DNA of 29,045 nucleotides from JADJLQ01 sp034439915 (lineage in GTDB: Bacteria; Bacteroidota; Bacteroidia; Chitinophagales; Saprospiraceae), in contig JAWXBI010000292.1 in NCBI GenBank assembly GCA_034439915.1, positions 1 to 29,045 of the forward strand, written 5' to 3'. This document shows positions 1 to 9,100 of this stretch, piece after piece. The translations under genes were made by a program, and so were the position numbers. Within the stretch, counting starts at the first letter, position 1, and each line of letters begins with the position of its first letter. The notes below the pieces were generated by a model. That model saw only the letters and a list, made by a program, of their open reading frames with translations. It was not told the origin of the DNA and ran no database searches.

Positions 1-120
1 GCGTTTACGTTTTGCCAAAGTCACCCACCTATAGGTCGCATCCAGTTTCTGGCTGACCGGCGTCTCAAATCCTTCCAATACCAATTGATGATGACTCAGG
101 TACTTTACCTTGATGCACGG
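1..120 (-). pseudogene. N-terminal fragment of an IS5/IS1182-like transposase (runs off the left edge)
   Basis: Read on the minus strand, the frame ending at position 1 contains YLSHHQLVLEGFETP followed by SQKLDATYRWVTLAK. This resembles the start of Bacteroidota IS5/IS1182-type transposases, where a Q-L-x-L-E-G-F motif precedes an L-D-x-x-x-R-W-V-x-L-A motif and then usually an I-P-W-D motif. Here the residues after LAK are RKR rather than the expected IPW, so the copy may be frameshifted or cut just at the edge. There is no in-frame ATG between the upstream stop (near 165) and the motif, which also suggests decay. The rest would lie to the left of the window. The family call comes from remembered motif patterns only. 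Confidence 0.42.
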
Positions 121-230
121 TTTCTTTGTGCTATGGCCATTTATACTTGCATTTGTATACCTAATTTAGGAACTTATCTATATAATTTACAAGCTTTTAT
201 AGGTTATTCTGCAGACCCTATTTATTCCTT

Positions 231-280
231 ACTATTGACTTTTGCCTGACTCCTGACTATTTACTGCTAACTATTGACTC
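231..280. repeat. Degenerate low-complexity repeat at the mqnP 3' end
   Basis: The 10-mer ACTATTGACT occurs at 231-240 and again at 270-279, with related CTGACTCCTGACT and ACTATTTACT words between. Such loosely repeated ACTATTGAC-type words are common after genes in Bacteroidota. The second copy overlaps the mqnP stop codon. No function can be read from it. Between this and the transposase fragment (121-230) I see only AT-rich sequence. Confidence 0.4.
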
Positions 281-1145
281 AAATTCCGGTTAACAAATCG
301 ATTCCGAGGACCAGTCCATATAATACACTTGCTATCCCATTGGCTGTAAAAAAGGCCAGGTTGACCTTGGTGAGGTCCTTAGGAGTCACCGTTCTTTGTT
401 GATAAACCAACATACCGATAAAAAGAAATGCTGCTATCCAGGTCAGCCAGCCCGATGCTATATATTTCAGTTGTATATGATGGCTTACAAAAAGGATCAA
501 ACCGCTGCAAAATAGATGTAATACCCTGCTCACTTTTAAAGCAACCGCTTTTCCATAACGGGCGGGTACCGAATGTAATTGATTGGCTTTATCAAATTCT
601 TCGTCCTGCAACGCATAAATGATATCGAAGCCGGAGACCCAATAAAAGACTACACCTGAAAACAATAAGGGAATCAACGAAAACATTCCGGTCACCGCCA
701 GATAACTACCAATCGGGGCCAAAGCCAGGCCTGTCCCTAAAATGAGGTGACAAATGACAGTCCAGCGCTTGGTAAAACTATATCCCAGGACGGTGAGCAA
801 TGCCACCGGAGATAAATAGAAACAGATAGGATTAATCGTCCAGGTGATCAGGACAAAACCCAGGCTATTAAATAGTACAATATAAAGTGCTTCATTTTTT
901 GAAATGATACCCGCCGGTATTTCCCTCCCTGATGTCCTGGGATTAAGCCGGTCATACCGCTCATCTGCCCATCGGTTAAATGCCATTGCCGCGCTCCGGG
1001 CAAAAACCATGCAGAGCAAAATTTTCAGGCCCAGCACCACACTGATCTCATAACCGTCCTGTATGGCTAATATTGCCCCGATGACTGCAAAAGGTAAAGC
1101 AAAAATAGTGTGGCTGAATTTAATAAGCGAGAGATAGGATTTCAT
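279..1145 (-). CDS. mqnP: UbiA-family prenyltransferase, MqnP type (menaquinone biosynthesis)
   Basis: An integral membrane aromatic prenyltransferase of the UbiA superfamily, 288 residues from the chosen ATG. It attaches a polyprenyl chain from polyprenyl diphosphate to an aromatic acid. Both Mg-diphosphate binding motifs are visible: N57-R-W-A-D61-E-R-Y-D65, followed by RLNPRTSGREIPAG, and D174-IIYALQ-D181-EEF-D185. The rest is about eight hydrophobic segments. The RTSGREIPAG loop is typical of the subgroup annotated as putative 4-hydroxybenzoate polyprenyltransferase, which includes MqnP of the futalosine pathway. MqnP rather than UbiA is an inference from the menaquinone-based respiration usual in Bacteroidota. 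An upstream TTG at 1196 would extend the protein by 17 residues but falls in the T-tract of the preceding terminator, so I prefer ATG at 1145. A TAGTTTTG word (1165-1158) matches the Bacteroidota -7 consensus TAnnTTTG 13 bp before the ATG. Confidence 0.88.
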   Translation of the reverse strand: MKSYLSLIKFSHTIFALPFAVIGAILAIQDGYEISVVLGLKILLCMVFARSAAMAFNRWADERYDRLNPRTSGREIPAGIISKNEALYIVLFNSLGFVLITWTINPICFYLSPVALLTVLGYSFTKRWTVICHLILGTGLALAPIGSYLAVTGMFSLIPLLFSGVVFYWVSGFDIIYALQDEEFDKANQLHSVPARYGKAVALKVSRVLHLFCSGLILFVSHHIQLKYIASGWLTWIAAFLFIGMLVYQQRTVTPKDLTKVNLAFFTANGIASVLYGLVLGIDLLTGI

Positions 1146-1185
1146 GGCAGGATGACGCAAAACTACAAGGTTGGGACGGAATTCT

Positions 1186-1231
1186 TTTAAAAGCAAAAAG
1201 ATTTCCCGAATCCTAAGAATCCGGGAAATCT
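1186..1231 (-). terminator. Rho-independent terminator after the protease/FN3 gene
   Basis: A perfect 10-bp stem, AGATTTCCCG (1199-1208) pairing with CGGGAAATCT (1222-1231), has a 13-nt loop. On the minus strand it is followed directly by CTTTTTGCTTTT. It lies 80 bp after the stop codon at 1311 and separates that gene from mqnP, so mqnP probably has its own promoter. Confidence 0.8.
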
Positions 1232-1310
1232 AGAACCAATATAAAAGTGCCTCAGAAGGCAATAATCCAAAGTATTCAGGAACTGTGTTAACCTGGATAA
1301 CTATTTCCTC

Positions 1311-3782
1311 TTAATGAATCATCAATTTATTGACCAATACTTTTCCATTCTTCAGGTTTAGTTGCAATAAGTACATACCCGGGGTATGAGGTGCATTCAT
1401 TTTTATTAAATTCTCCCCTTCGAGGAGCAGGGTATGGTTTGACCCGATTAATTTTCCTGAACCGTCGATGACCTTTACAGTGGCTTCAGTAGATTGAGTT
1501 GCGGAATAACGGATACTGAATTCAGCAAAGGACGTGATCGGGTTTGGATAAATAGTCATTGAAGATTCCTGAGCCATTGTGGTTTCAACGGTTTGACCGG
1601 TCGTAACTTGAGTCGTTGCACATGCGCTTTCAGAAAAATCACTGGAGCTATTTGAATAAACGGCTTTGATTGCAAAACAGTATGGCGTGGCTGATTTTAA
1701 ACTATATACGGTAATGGTTTTTTGAGTGGTCGTACTGTATTGTACCCAGGATTCTCCGGTTTTGTACCAAACAGAATATTTTGATGCACCGCTAACAGCA
1801 TTCCAACTCAATCTAGCGGAGGATGAAGTAACATTGGAAACCTGCAGTCCCGTAGTAGAAACATAAGATGCGGCAGTCCCTCTCCATCCTGAATTGGAAG
1901 AACTATAACTACTCAAGTCGGATCCGCTGCTGTTTGAAGCTGCACGAACCCAATAATAATAGGTTTTTCCTGCTGTCGCCGAAAGGTCGTTATAACTGGT
2001 ACCGGTCTGCCAGCTTCCCAGGGCAGTGGCTTTGTTGCTGCTGTTGGAAGTATGGCGATAGATTCTGAAATAATTGCCTGCAGATCCATTCCAGGTAATG
2101 GCTACGCGGTCACTATAAGTGCCATCTGAGGCAGCAACCCCATTCGGTGTGGTGACCGTAACAGGTTTTCTCCATCCGGAATTAGAGGAACTATAACTAC
2201 TGCTGTTGGAACCACTGCTATTCGATGCGGCGACCACCCAATAATAATACGTTTGATTTGGAGTAGCTGAAACATCATCATATGAAGTACCGGTCTGCCA
2301 GCTTCCCAAGGCAGTCGATGAGCCACTATTATTGCTGGTATGTCGGTATACGCGGAAATAATTGCCGGCACTGCCATTCCAGGTGATGGCGACTTTATCA
2401 GTATAGGCTCCATCTGAAGCGGATACGCCTGAGGGTACACTTACATTGACTACAACACTTCTCCATCCTGCATCGGAACTGCTAAAACCACTGAGGTTAG
2501 CTCCAAGATTATCCGAAGCTGCCCGTACCCAATAATAATAGGTTTGACCGGCAACGGAAGTCAGATCGTTGTAGCTTGTGGTCGTCTGCCAGGATCCCAA
2601 CACTGTTGCAGTGCCGTTGTTATTGGTGGTGTTGCGGTATACTTGAAAATAATTTCCAGCGGTACCGGTCCAGCTTAACGTTACTTTATCAGAGTAGGTG
2701 CCGTCGGAGGCAGAAACCGCCGATGGGACCGTTACAAAAATGGTATTGCTAAATCCGGTTTCCACGGAACTGTAATCACTGCTATTTGCCCCGGTATTAT
2801 CAGACGCTTCTCTTACCCAATAATAATATGTTTGGTTTGGGGTTACGGTGAAATCTTCATAGGCAGCTGCTAATTGCCAGCCTCCCAAAGCTACGGAGGT
2901 GCCGCTTTGGTTAGTTGTATTGCGATACACCTGGAAATAATTGCCTGAAGTGCCGGACCATGAAAGAGCCACCTTGTTGGTATATGTTCCATCACTGGCA
3001 ATGACTGCGACCGGTACATTGACATTGGCAGGAACAAAACTCCAACCAGGTTCAGCACTGCTGAAATTGCTGCTGTTGGTTCCATTGACATCCGATGCTT
3101 CTTTCACCCAATAATAATATGTGGTGTTGGGAGCAACCGTATTGTCTTCATAACTGATTCCGGCAACCCAGGCCGTTAAAGTGGAGGCATTATCGCTGTT
3201 GTTGGAAGTATTCCGGTAAACTTTAAAAAAATTACCGGCAGTACCATTCCAGGTAACAACAACTTTATCTGTAAAACTGCCATCGCTGGCATTGACTGCA
3301 GTAGGAATAGATACTGGCACAGCGCGCCATCCGGTTTCTGCTGAAGTATATGCACTCACATCAGAACCAGCGCTGTTCGAAGCTGCCCGTACCCAATAAT
3401 AGTAGGTTTGACCACCAACGGAAGTCAGATCGTTGTAGCTTGTGGCAGTCTGCCAGGATCCCATCACAGTTGCAGTGATGTTGCTATTGGTGGTGTTGCG
3501 GTAAACTTGAAAATAATTTCCAGCGGTACCAGCCCAGCTTAAAGTTACTTTATCAGAGAAGGTTCCGTCGGAGGCAGATAGGGCGGTTGGTACCGGAGAA
3601 GCCATTCCAATAGCCCATCCCGTTTCCGGACCTGCATATTCACTGGCACTTGCTCCGGCATTGTTAAGGGCTTCACGGACCCAGTAAAAATAAGTTTGGT
3701 TAGGGGTTACTGCCAGATCGAAATAGCTGGAGGCGGTTTGCCAGTTGGCCAGGGCCGTGGCTGTACTGCTATTGTTTGACAT
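1311..3782 (-). CDS. FN3-repeat and T9SS sorting region, C-terminal part of a frameshifted secreted metalloprotease
   Basis: The frame encodes tandem fibronectin type III-like repeats of about 96 residues, each beginning (S/A/N)ASDGTY-x-(D/N)KV and carrying a GNYFQVYRNT core and a YYYWVRAAS strand. Six full copies lie inside this frame and a seventh begins upstream. After them comes one canonical FN3 domain (from QVSNVTSSSARLSWNAV) and a T9SS type A sorting domain of about 80 residues starting SMTIYPNP and ending VNKLMIH. The first ATG in frame (3782) lies inside the first repeat, after its conserved ATDGTAADTVNITW strand, and is not preceded by a signal peptide, so it is unlikely to be a true start. 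The frame stays open upstream past 3870, where it meets the end of the metalloprotease domain. I read it as the distal part of that gene. If translated alone the product would lack export information. Confidence 0.85.
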   Translation of the reverse strand: MSNNSSTATALANWQTASSYFDLAVTPNQTYFYWVREALNNAGASASEYAGPETGWAIGMASPVPTALSASDGTFSDKVTLSWAGTAGNYFQVYRNTTNSNITATVMGSWQTATSYNDLTSVGGQTYYYWVRAASNSAGSDVSAYTSAETGWRAVPVSIPTAVNASDGSFTDKVVVTWNGTAGNFFKVYRNTSNNSDNASTLTAWVAGISYEDNTVAPNTTYYYWVKEASDVNGTNSSNFSSAEPGWSFVPANVNVPVAVIASDGTYTNKVALSWSGTSGNYFQVYRNTTNQSGTSVALGGWQLAAAYEDFTVTPNQTYYYWVREASDNTGANSSDYSSVETGFSNTIFVTVPSAVSASDGTYSDKVTLSWTGTAGNYFQVYRNTTNNNGTATVLGSWQTTTSYNDLTSVAGQTYYYWVRAASDNLGANLSGFSSSDAGWRSVVVNVSVPSGVSASDGAYTDKVAITWNGSAGNYFRVYRHTSNNSGSSTALGSWQTGTSYDDVSATPNQTYYYWVVAASNSSGSNSSSYSSSNSGWRKPVTVTTPNGVAASDGTYSDRVAITWNGSAGNYFRIYRHTSNSSNKATALGSWQTGTSYNDLSATAGKTYYYWVRAASNSSGSDLSSYSSSNSGWRGTAASYVSTTGLQVSNVTSSSARLSWNAVSGASKYSVWYKTGESWVQYSTTTQKTITVYSLKSATPYCFAIKAVYSNSSSDFSESACATTQVTTGQTVETTMAQESSMTIYPNPITSFAEFSIRYSATQSTEATVKVIDGSGKLIGSNHTLLLEGENLIKMNAPHTPGMYLLQLNLKNGKVLVNKLMIH

Positions 3783-3870
3783 GCTTCTGTAGACCTGGAA
3801 ATAATTGCCGGCAGTACCGGACCAGGTGATGTTTACTGTATCGGCTGCTGTTCCGTCAGTGGCAACGATA
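1862..3870 (-). repeat. Seven tandem FN3-like repeats of about 288 bp
   Basis: Seven consecutive coding units share long near-identical stretches, for example the AGCTTCCCAGGGCAG and CCAATAATAATA words seen on the plus strand about every 288 bp. The units differ mainly in Ser/Asn-rich loops ending in a GW(R) motif. Such arrays recombine easily and are prone to assembly collapse, so the copy number should be treated as provisional. Confidence 0.8.
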
Positions 3871-5227
3871 TTGCTGGTATTCCTACTGTAACAATACAGG
3901 ATTGACCTAAACAGCTGGATCCGTTTATATTGTTGGTAATTAAATTGAGCGGCAAGGGTCCAAATCCTTTATTCAGATTTATCCCAACTCCCAATAGGTG
4001 GCAATAACTCATTACCGTACCTCCATCCACCGGGACTGGACCTGTAGTACAAGTACCTTCAGCATAGGCTGCATTGGCTGTTGGACCACAACCATCTATT
4101 GGACCACCGGCCCATGAACAGTTGTGTGTATGTGGAGAACCCAGATTATGTCCGGTTTCATGGGCAATCACATTTACGGACCAGGAATACACCGGAAAAT
4201 CATTGTAATAAGATTGAACCCAGCTGTAAGCATAACCGTAAGGGGTACAGAGGGTATTGATGTATGCAATCCCACCCCCAGTCGGTACCCCGCGCGAAAC
4301 CAGGTGAGCCAGATCCCCATTATAACTGATCCTGGTGGTTCTGAACTTGTTTAATGCCACATTGGTCGAAGTTCCGGTGTACGGGTCCTCAGCAGTCCAG
4401 GCAAAAATTTCAGAAATGGACATGGTTATACCCTCATTGGCATACAAAGCCTGAACCTGGTTAAATACACCGCTCATCCAGTTGATGGCATTTTGTGCGC
4501 CACCTTTTTCTGTTACCAGGGTATAGTCCAATTCAAAGTACATTCTGACACATTTGTCTGAACGGGATTCCAACAATTTTTGCGCGGATAATTTTCGGAT
4601 TTCATCTGCCAATTTACTTCCAGGCTCCACCTCGGCCGTTTGACAATCAAAATTCAACGGGTCATTTAAATCGTTATCATTGTAAATGACATACTCCTCT
4701 TTTTTAATTTTATCATAATTGCCAATGACAATATTCCCCTGGTCAGAAGCAATTATGGCAATCAGGTCTTGTTCAAAAATGCTTATCGTGACTAATGATT
4801 TAGGATCATTTTTCACGATACCCCGGTAAAAAACACCGGTTTGTACAGATACTGCCTGATTGTTTGAAGCACTGGTAAGAGCCCTGAAATCAGGCGTAAA
4901 TAATTCCACACGAATTAACTCGAGTTCCAACGTGCCGTTATCAAAAGGCAAACTCATTTCCAGTTTAGGAGCTTTTACCGTATACAGCGTATTTAGGGCT
5001 GATTGGTTTAGTCTCAGTAAAGTTGATTTTTTTACGGCTTGTGCCACTTTGCCGGATCTAAAACTATTGGATTGGCGACTAAATAAATCGGTGCTTTTCA
5101 CCACCTGTCCCGGCACCGGGCGGAATTCTTTGATTTGTTTAAATACTTCCTTTTGAGCATCCATATGCTGTATACTCAAGATCATGGAGAAGAGAAAGAA
5201 TAAACTAAATAAGTTGAAATTTTTCAT
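3833..5227 (-). CDS. Secreted reprolysin-like zinc metalloprotease (N-terminal part of a frameshifted gene)
   Basis: A secreted zincin-type endopeptidase. From the ATG at 5227 the protein starts with a signal peptide (MKNFNLFSLFFLFSMILS, cleavage near residue 25), followed by a propeptide-like region to about 220. The catalytic domain spans about 225-440. It has the zinc site H356-E-T-G-H360-N-L-G-S-P-H366, with E357 as the general base, and a Met-turn GTVMSYCH (M406). Six or more cysteines surround the active site, as in M12B reprolysin-like enzymes of Bacteroidota. An upstream in-frame start at 5320 would put 31 non-signal residues before the signal peptide, so 5227 is preferred. The frame ends at 3833 after a non-homologous tail; the missing FN3 repeats and T9SS tail lie in the next frame. 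Intact, the product would be about 1,300 residues, exported by Sec, then by T9SS, and attached to the surface. Substrate unknown. Confidence 0.87.
   Translation of the reverse strand: MKNFNLFSLFFLFSMILSIQHMDAQKEVFKQIKEFRPVPGQVVKSTDLFSRQSNSFRSGKVAQAVKKSTLLRLNQSALNTLYTVKAPKLEMSLPFDNGTLELELIRVELFTPDFRALTSASNNQAVSVQTGVFYRGIVKNDPKSLVTISIFEQDLIAIIASDQGNIVIGNYDKIKKEEYVIYNDNDLNDPLNFDCQTAEVEPGSKLADEIRKLSAQKLLESRSDKCVRMYFELDYTLVTEKGGAQNAINWMSGVFNQVQALYANEGITMSISEIFAWTAEDPYTGTSTNVALNKFRTTRISYNGDLAHLVSRGVPTGGGIAYINTLCTPYGYAYSWVQSYYNDFPVYSWSVNVIAHETGHNLGSPHTHNCSWAGGPIDGCGPTANAAYAEGTCTTGPVPVDGGTVMSYCHLLGVGINLNKGFGPLPLNLITNNINGSSCLGQSCIVTVGIPAISLPLTEQQPIQ
3866..3876 (-). other. Probable -1 frameshift (single-base deletion or sequence error) joining protease and FN3 repeats
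   Basis: The protease frame reads ...CIVTVGIPA and then drifts into ISLPLTEQQPIQ and a stop at 3833. The next frame gives NIVATDGTAADTVNITWSG, an exact match to the start of the FN3-like repeat. Adding one A at about 3871 gives a continuous VTVGIPANIVATDGT, which matches the linker-plus-strand pattern of later repeats such as VTVPSAVSASDGT. There is no slippery heptamer or homopolymer here, so neither programmed frameshifting nor phase variation is suggested. Confidence 0.75.
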
Positions 5228-5335
5228 GACTAAAATTTTTATTGGTTCAAGATTTATCGAGTTGATTATTGCTCTACAAAATTGAAGTAAAGCCACTTCG
5301 AATTCGATGATACGAACCAATAACAGCGATGATTG

Positions 5336-5354
5336 TCACCCCTGTGCGGGGTGA
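5336..5354. promoter_or_regulatory. Perfect hairpin upstream of the protease gene
   Basis: TCACCCC (5336-5342), a TGTGC loop and GGGGTGA (5348-5354) form a perfect 7-bp GC-rich dyad 109 bp before the protease ATG. On the plus strand TTTTAATC follows, which resembles a weak terminator, but no plus-strand gene exists to use it. An operator or 5' leader hairpin for the protease gene is possible. Confidence 0.4.
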
Positions 5355-5465
5355 TTTTAATCAACAAAAAACCTTCAGCTTTATCCTTAAAAAATACATA
5401 TATAATTTAATTAATACCCTGCAAAACCTTGCCTGACAAGGACTTCCGACATTTTAATATAGCGC

Positions 5466-5510
5466 ATGACCAAGGTCATTACTTTCAATTTTTTTTGAAA
5501 GTTCATGACC
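5466..5510. promoter_or_regulatory. Nested inverted repeats (ATGACC dyad plus long stem)
   Basis: ATGACC-AA-GGTCAT is a 14-bp dyad at 5466-5479. The same GGTCAT half pairs with a second ATGACC at 5505-5510, enclosing a perfect 8-bp stem ACTTTCAA (5481-5488) / TTGAAAGT (5495-5502). The half-site ATGACC therefore appears three times in alternating orientation, allowing two mutually exclusive structures. It lies about 240-280 bp upstream of the protease start and could be an operator. No regulator is identified. Confidence 0.4.
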
Positions 5511-5590
5511 GTATGGATTACGCTATTCTTTGATAACTGCTAAGTCAACCGGGTTAAACCTTGGAAAAAGAACGCATCTTTTATTTATTA

Positions 5591-6011
5591 TATAGGCAAA
5601 AAACGTAAGGGTATATACTGCGTGTTTTAGGTACGCCCTTTCATACCTACTGAGGCCTTTACATAGGCAGTTCTGAAGATGGGTTTACAAACTTCGGCTA
5701 TAAAATGTGATAAAGCCTTCTATCCCGTAGGGATTTACTATAGGTAAAAACGGTGTGCTGTAGGTACACCCTTTCATACCTACTGAGACCTTTACATAGG
5801 CAGTTTTGAAGATGGGTTTACAAACTTCGGCTATAAAATGTAATAAAGCCTCCTATCCCGTAGGGATTTACTATAGGTAAAAACACGTAAGGGTAAAAAC
5901 GGCGTGCTGTAGGTACGCCCTGTCATACCTACTGAGGCCTGTACATAGTCAGTCTTGAATATTGGTTTACAAACTTCGGCTATAAAAATGTAATAAATCC
6001 TCTTATCTCGT
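5591..6011. repeat. Three tandem structured repeats of 148, 133 and 140 bp
   Basis: Units lie at about 5591-5738, 5739-5871 and 5872-6011. Each begins TATAGG(T/C)AAAAA, contains TAGGTACRCCCT, CATACCTACTGAG and GGTTTACAAACTTCGGCTA, and ends near TATCCCGTAGGGATTTA (degraded in the third). Unit 2 lacks a 16-nt segment present in unit 3, with a diverged counterpart in unit 1. Within and across units there are short dyads: GGCGT...ACGCC, and CCTAT-CCC-GTA-GGG followed by ATAGG. Every frame in every unit is interrupted by stops, so it is not coding. It resembles an interspersed intergenic repeat family but I cannot name one. With the dyads above and below, this is the main content of the 5228-6173 gene-free stretch. 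Confidence 0.8.
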
Positions 6012-6024
6012 CAGACACTACGTG

Positions 6025-6049
6025 CAATTTTTGCCGACTGCAAAAATTG
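6025..6049. repeat. Perfect 10-bp inverted repeat
   Basis: CAATTTTTGC (6025-6034), a CGACT loop and GCAAAAATTG (6040-6049) form a perfect hairpin at the end of the tandem repeat block, about 125 bp past the stop of the seven-PAS kinase gene. It might act as a terminator for that gene, but on the minus strand no T-tract follows, so the role is open. A second dyad, ATCCCGGGAT, lies at 6061-6070. Confidence 0.5.
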
Positions 6050-6173
6050 GGTTAAATTATATCCCGGGATGTTTTACCCGGAAAAGGAAAACAGCGTTCA
6101 GTTTGGATCTTGAACTGGTCTGATTATTAAATTGAATTAATACCTGATGTAACCTGATGTTATTTTGTATCGC

Positions 6174-9100
6174 CTAATTTTCACTAAATAGATCTGCATT
6201 TTCTTTTGGAAGGCTGAAGTAAAATGTAGCCCCTTTACCTACCAGGCCTTCAGCCCACACCTTACCTTTATGCCGGTGAATAATACGCTGGACGATGGCT
6301 AAACCAACTCCGGTACCTTCAAATTGATCATTGGAATGTAACCGTTGAAATACCCCGAATAGTTTGCCTGCATATTGCATATCAAATCCCACCCCATTAT
6401 CTTTTATACTATAAATTATTTCCGTTTTCGTTGCTCGGGAGCTTATTTCTATCCTGGGCTTTTCAGTCAAAGAAGAATATTTTATCGCGTTAGCCAAAAG
6501 GTTCATCACGACATGTTTCATCAAAGCCAAATCCCCCAGTACCGGGTGCAATTCATTTATTTTTATTTCGGCCTTAAAGTTGGTGAATTGACTTAAATCC
6601 GTGACCGTATCCTGCATGAGCATATTCATATCCAGGACAGACTGCCTGAGGGCTTGTCGGCCTAATTTGGAGAAAGCAAGCAGATCCTCGATCAGCGTAT
6701 TCATCCGCTCCGCACTGCTCTGTATTATTCTCAACAATCGGTGCCCCTCCTCGTCCAGAATTGCCGTATAATCTTCTTCCAGGATCTTAGAATACCCGTT
6801 AACGGCGCGAAGTGGGGCTCTTAAGTCATGCGATACGGAATAAGAAAAAGCTTCCAATTCCAGATTGACACCTTCTAATAAAGCGGTGCGTTCATTCACC
6901 TTTTCTTCAAGCCGGTCGTTCAGTTCCTGAAGGGCGACTTCCGCCATTTTACGTGCTGTGATATTAATGTGCATCACTACAGCGCCTTTGCCATGCTCTT
7001 TCATCAGAGGCGCCACTTCCGCTTTAAACCACCTTTGTTCAACCGGTGAATGGCAGGCATATTCCAAATGGTAACCTTTAATTTCTCCATTAAGCACTTT
7101 TTTTATCCCTTCTGCCATCAACTGACCTTCCTCACGGTCAATGCCACGGGCACTTGCAGCTATTTCAATATAATTGTCATTAATGTTAAAATCGGAGTTG
7201 CACAACGAATTATCAACTCCAAAATTTTTCCATGCCTGGTTGACCTCAACAATAAATCCGTCTTTGTCCAACAAAGCAATATTGGCCGGCAAGGCGTCTA
7301 AGATTGAAGTCTGCATTTCTGAGGCAGCTTGCAAAGCTTCAAAGCTTTCTTTCAATTTTTCTTCAGCGTCAATGGTTTCCGTAACATCTCTGAATACCGT
7401 AACCCCATACATCGGTTTACCCTCTGAATTACAAATCGGTGCACCACTGACACTTAAAAAGGTGCCTTCCGGACGAAATTCGTTTTTTACATACAGGATT
7501 TCCTTATCGGTTTTAATGCCCTTGATTGCTTTGGCCATGGGCAGCTCATCCAGAGGGAAAACAGTCACTTTATCTGGCCTGAAAACACCGAATTTTTGAG
7601 CCCAGGAATCCATCTCCCTTTGTTCTTTTTCCAGTCCAAATAAATCCCTTGCCAAATCATTTCTGAACACAAACCTGCCTTGAGCATCTGCCACCACCAG
7701 GCCGGCATTCATATTTTCGATAATGGCTTTGAGTTTTTCGCGTTCATTAAATAGTTCCGCAGCAACCTTTCGGGATTCAGTGACGTCCATCGCAATCTCT
7801 AACACTGCTTTTTGTCCGGTCGCGGCACTGATATAAGGCACTTTGATAGTATGGAAAACATATTTATTGCCCTTGAAATCGGTAAATGGAGAATCCGGCA
7901 TTATTTTCTTAACCCCTGCCTTGATCACTTCAAGGTCTTCGCGAATAAAGTGTTCCGCCTCAGAAAAAACAGGGGCGTTTTGGCTGACATTTTTCCCTTC
8001 CAGGATTTCCGTAGCTGAAATCCCATACATTTCCGCAAATCGTTTATTGACCAAAATAAATTTTCCGGCATCGTCTTTTACGAATATCAGGTGGGGCACC
8101 AGGTCCACGATCTGTCGTAAATTGGTTTCCGACTGTTTGATTTTTTCCTCAGCCATTCTTCGTTCAGTGATGTCCCTGAAATTTGAAACCAGGGCGCCTA
8201 TGCTGGGTTCATGCAGCAAATTGGTCGTATTGCCTTCTGTCCATACCCAATGGCCTTCTTTATGGCGTAACCGGTGCTGGTTGAAAAATGAGCTTCCCGG
8301 TGTTTTTAAGACCTGTATTATTTTTTTTACAATGCCTGGAATATCGTCAGGATGGATTGTTGATTCAGTCGTTTGTCTGATGTATTCTTCACCGGTATAA
8401 CCCAAAATTTTGGTAACGGAAGGACTGGCGTAAATCAGGGTTCCATCAGGCAGGGCCAGCGTTTGCATATCCGCGCTGTTCTCGATAAGTGCACGAGAAC
8501 GTTTTTCACTGGCGATAATTTTTTCTTCCGCTTCATTTTTTTGAGTGCCATTGCGTGCAATACAATAGATCAGGTTGGTCTTTGCATCCCACCGGGCTGC
8601 CCAGATCACCGGTACTATGGTTCCGTTTTTCCGTTTGTACCTGTTTTCAAAATTGGTAATAGGCTGGCCTTTCATGACATCAGCTACAATGACCAGCGAG
8701 TGGTTTATGTCTTCTTCAATAACAAAATCGGTAAAACACCTGCCGATCAATTCCTCGGGGCGGTATCCCCAGATTTCAAAGCAGGCCGCACTCATCGTAA
8801 CAAACTCATTCCGGTTATTTACCGTACAAATCGCATCAAGGGATAGATCTAAAATCTGTTGCAGGTTTTCTTTGGTGCTCATGACAACCCGGGCAGCTTC
8901 TTTTAACTGGGTAATATCGATTAAAACATTTACAGCTCCGGTCAGTTTTCCATTCAAATCCAACGTGTACACTGGATAGGGTATGACATAACGGATACTG
9001 CCATCCGGCCTTTCGATACGAAATTCTTCATGGGTTGGGACCGTTCCTGTTGTTATAGCTATTGCCATAGCACTGTTATCCGGAGGTACAGCCTTGCCCT

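Noticed and set aside
3860..3890. Programmed -1 ribosomal frameshift in the protease gene
   Set aside because: There is no slippery heptamer, homopolymer or obvious downstream stimulatory hairpin at the junction; deletion or sequence error is simpler.
5591..6011. CRISPR array
   Set aside because: Units are 133-148 bp and contiguous, with no short repeats separated by unique spacers, and no cas genes are in the window.
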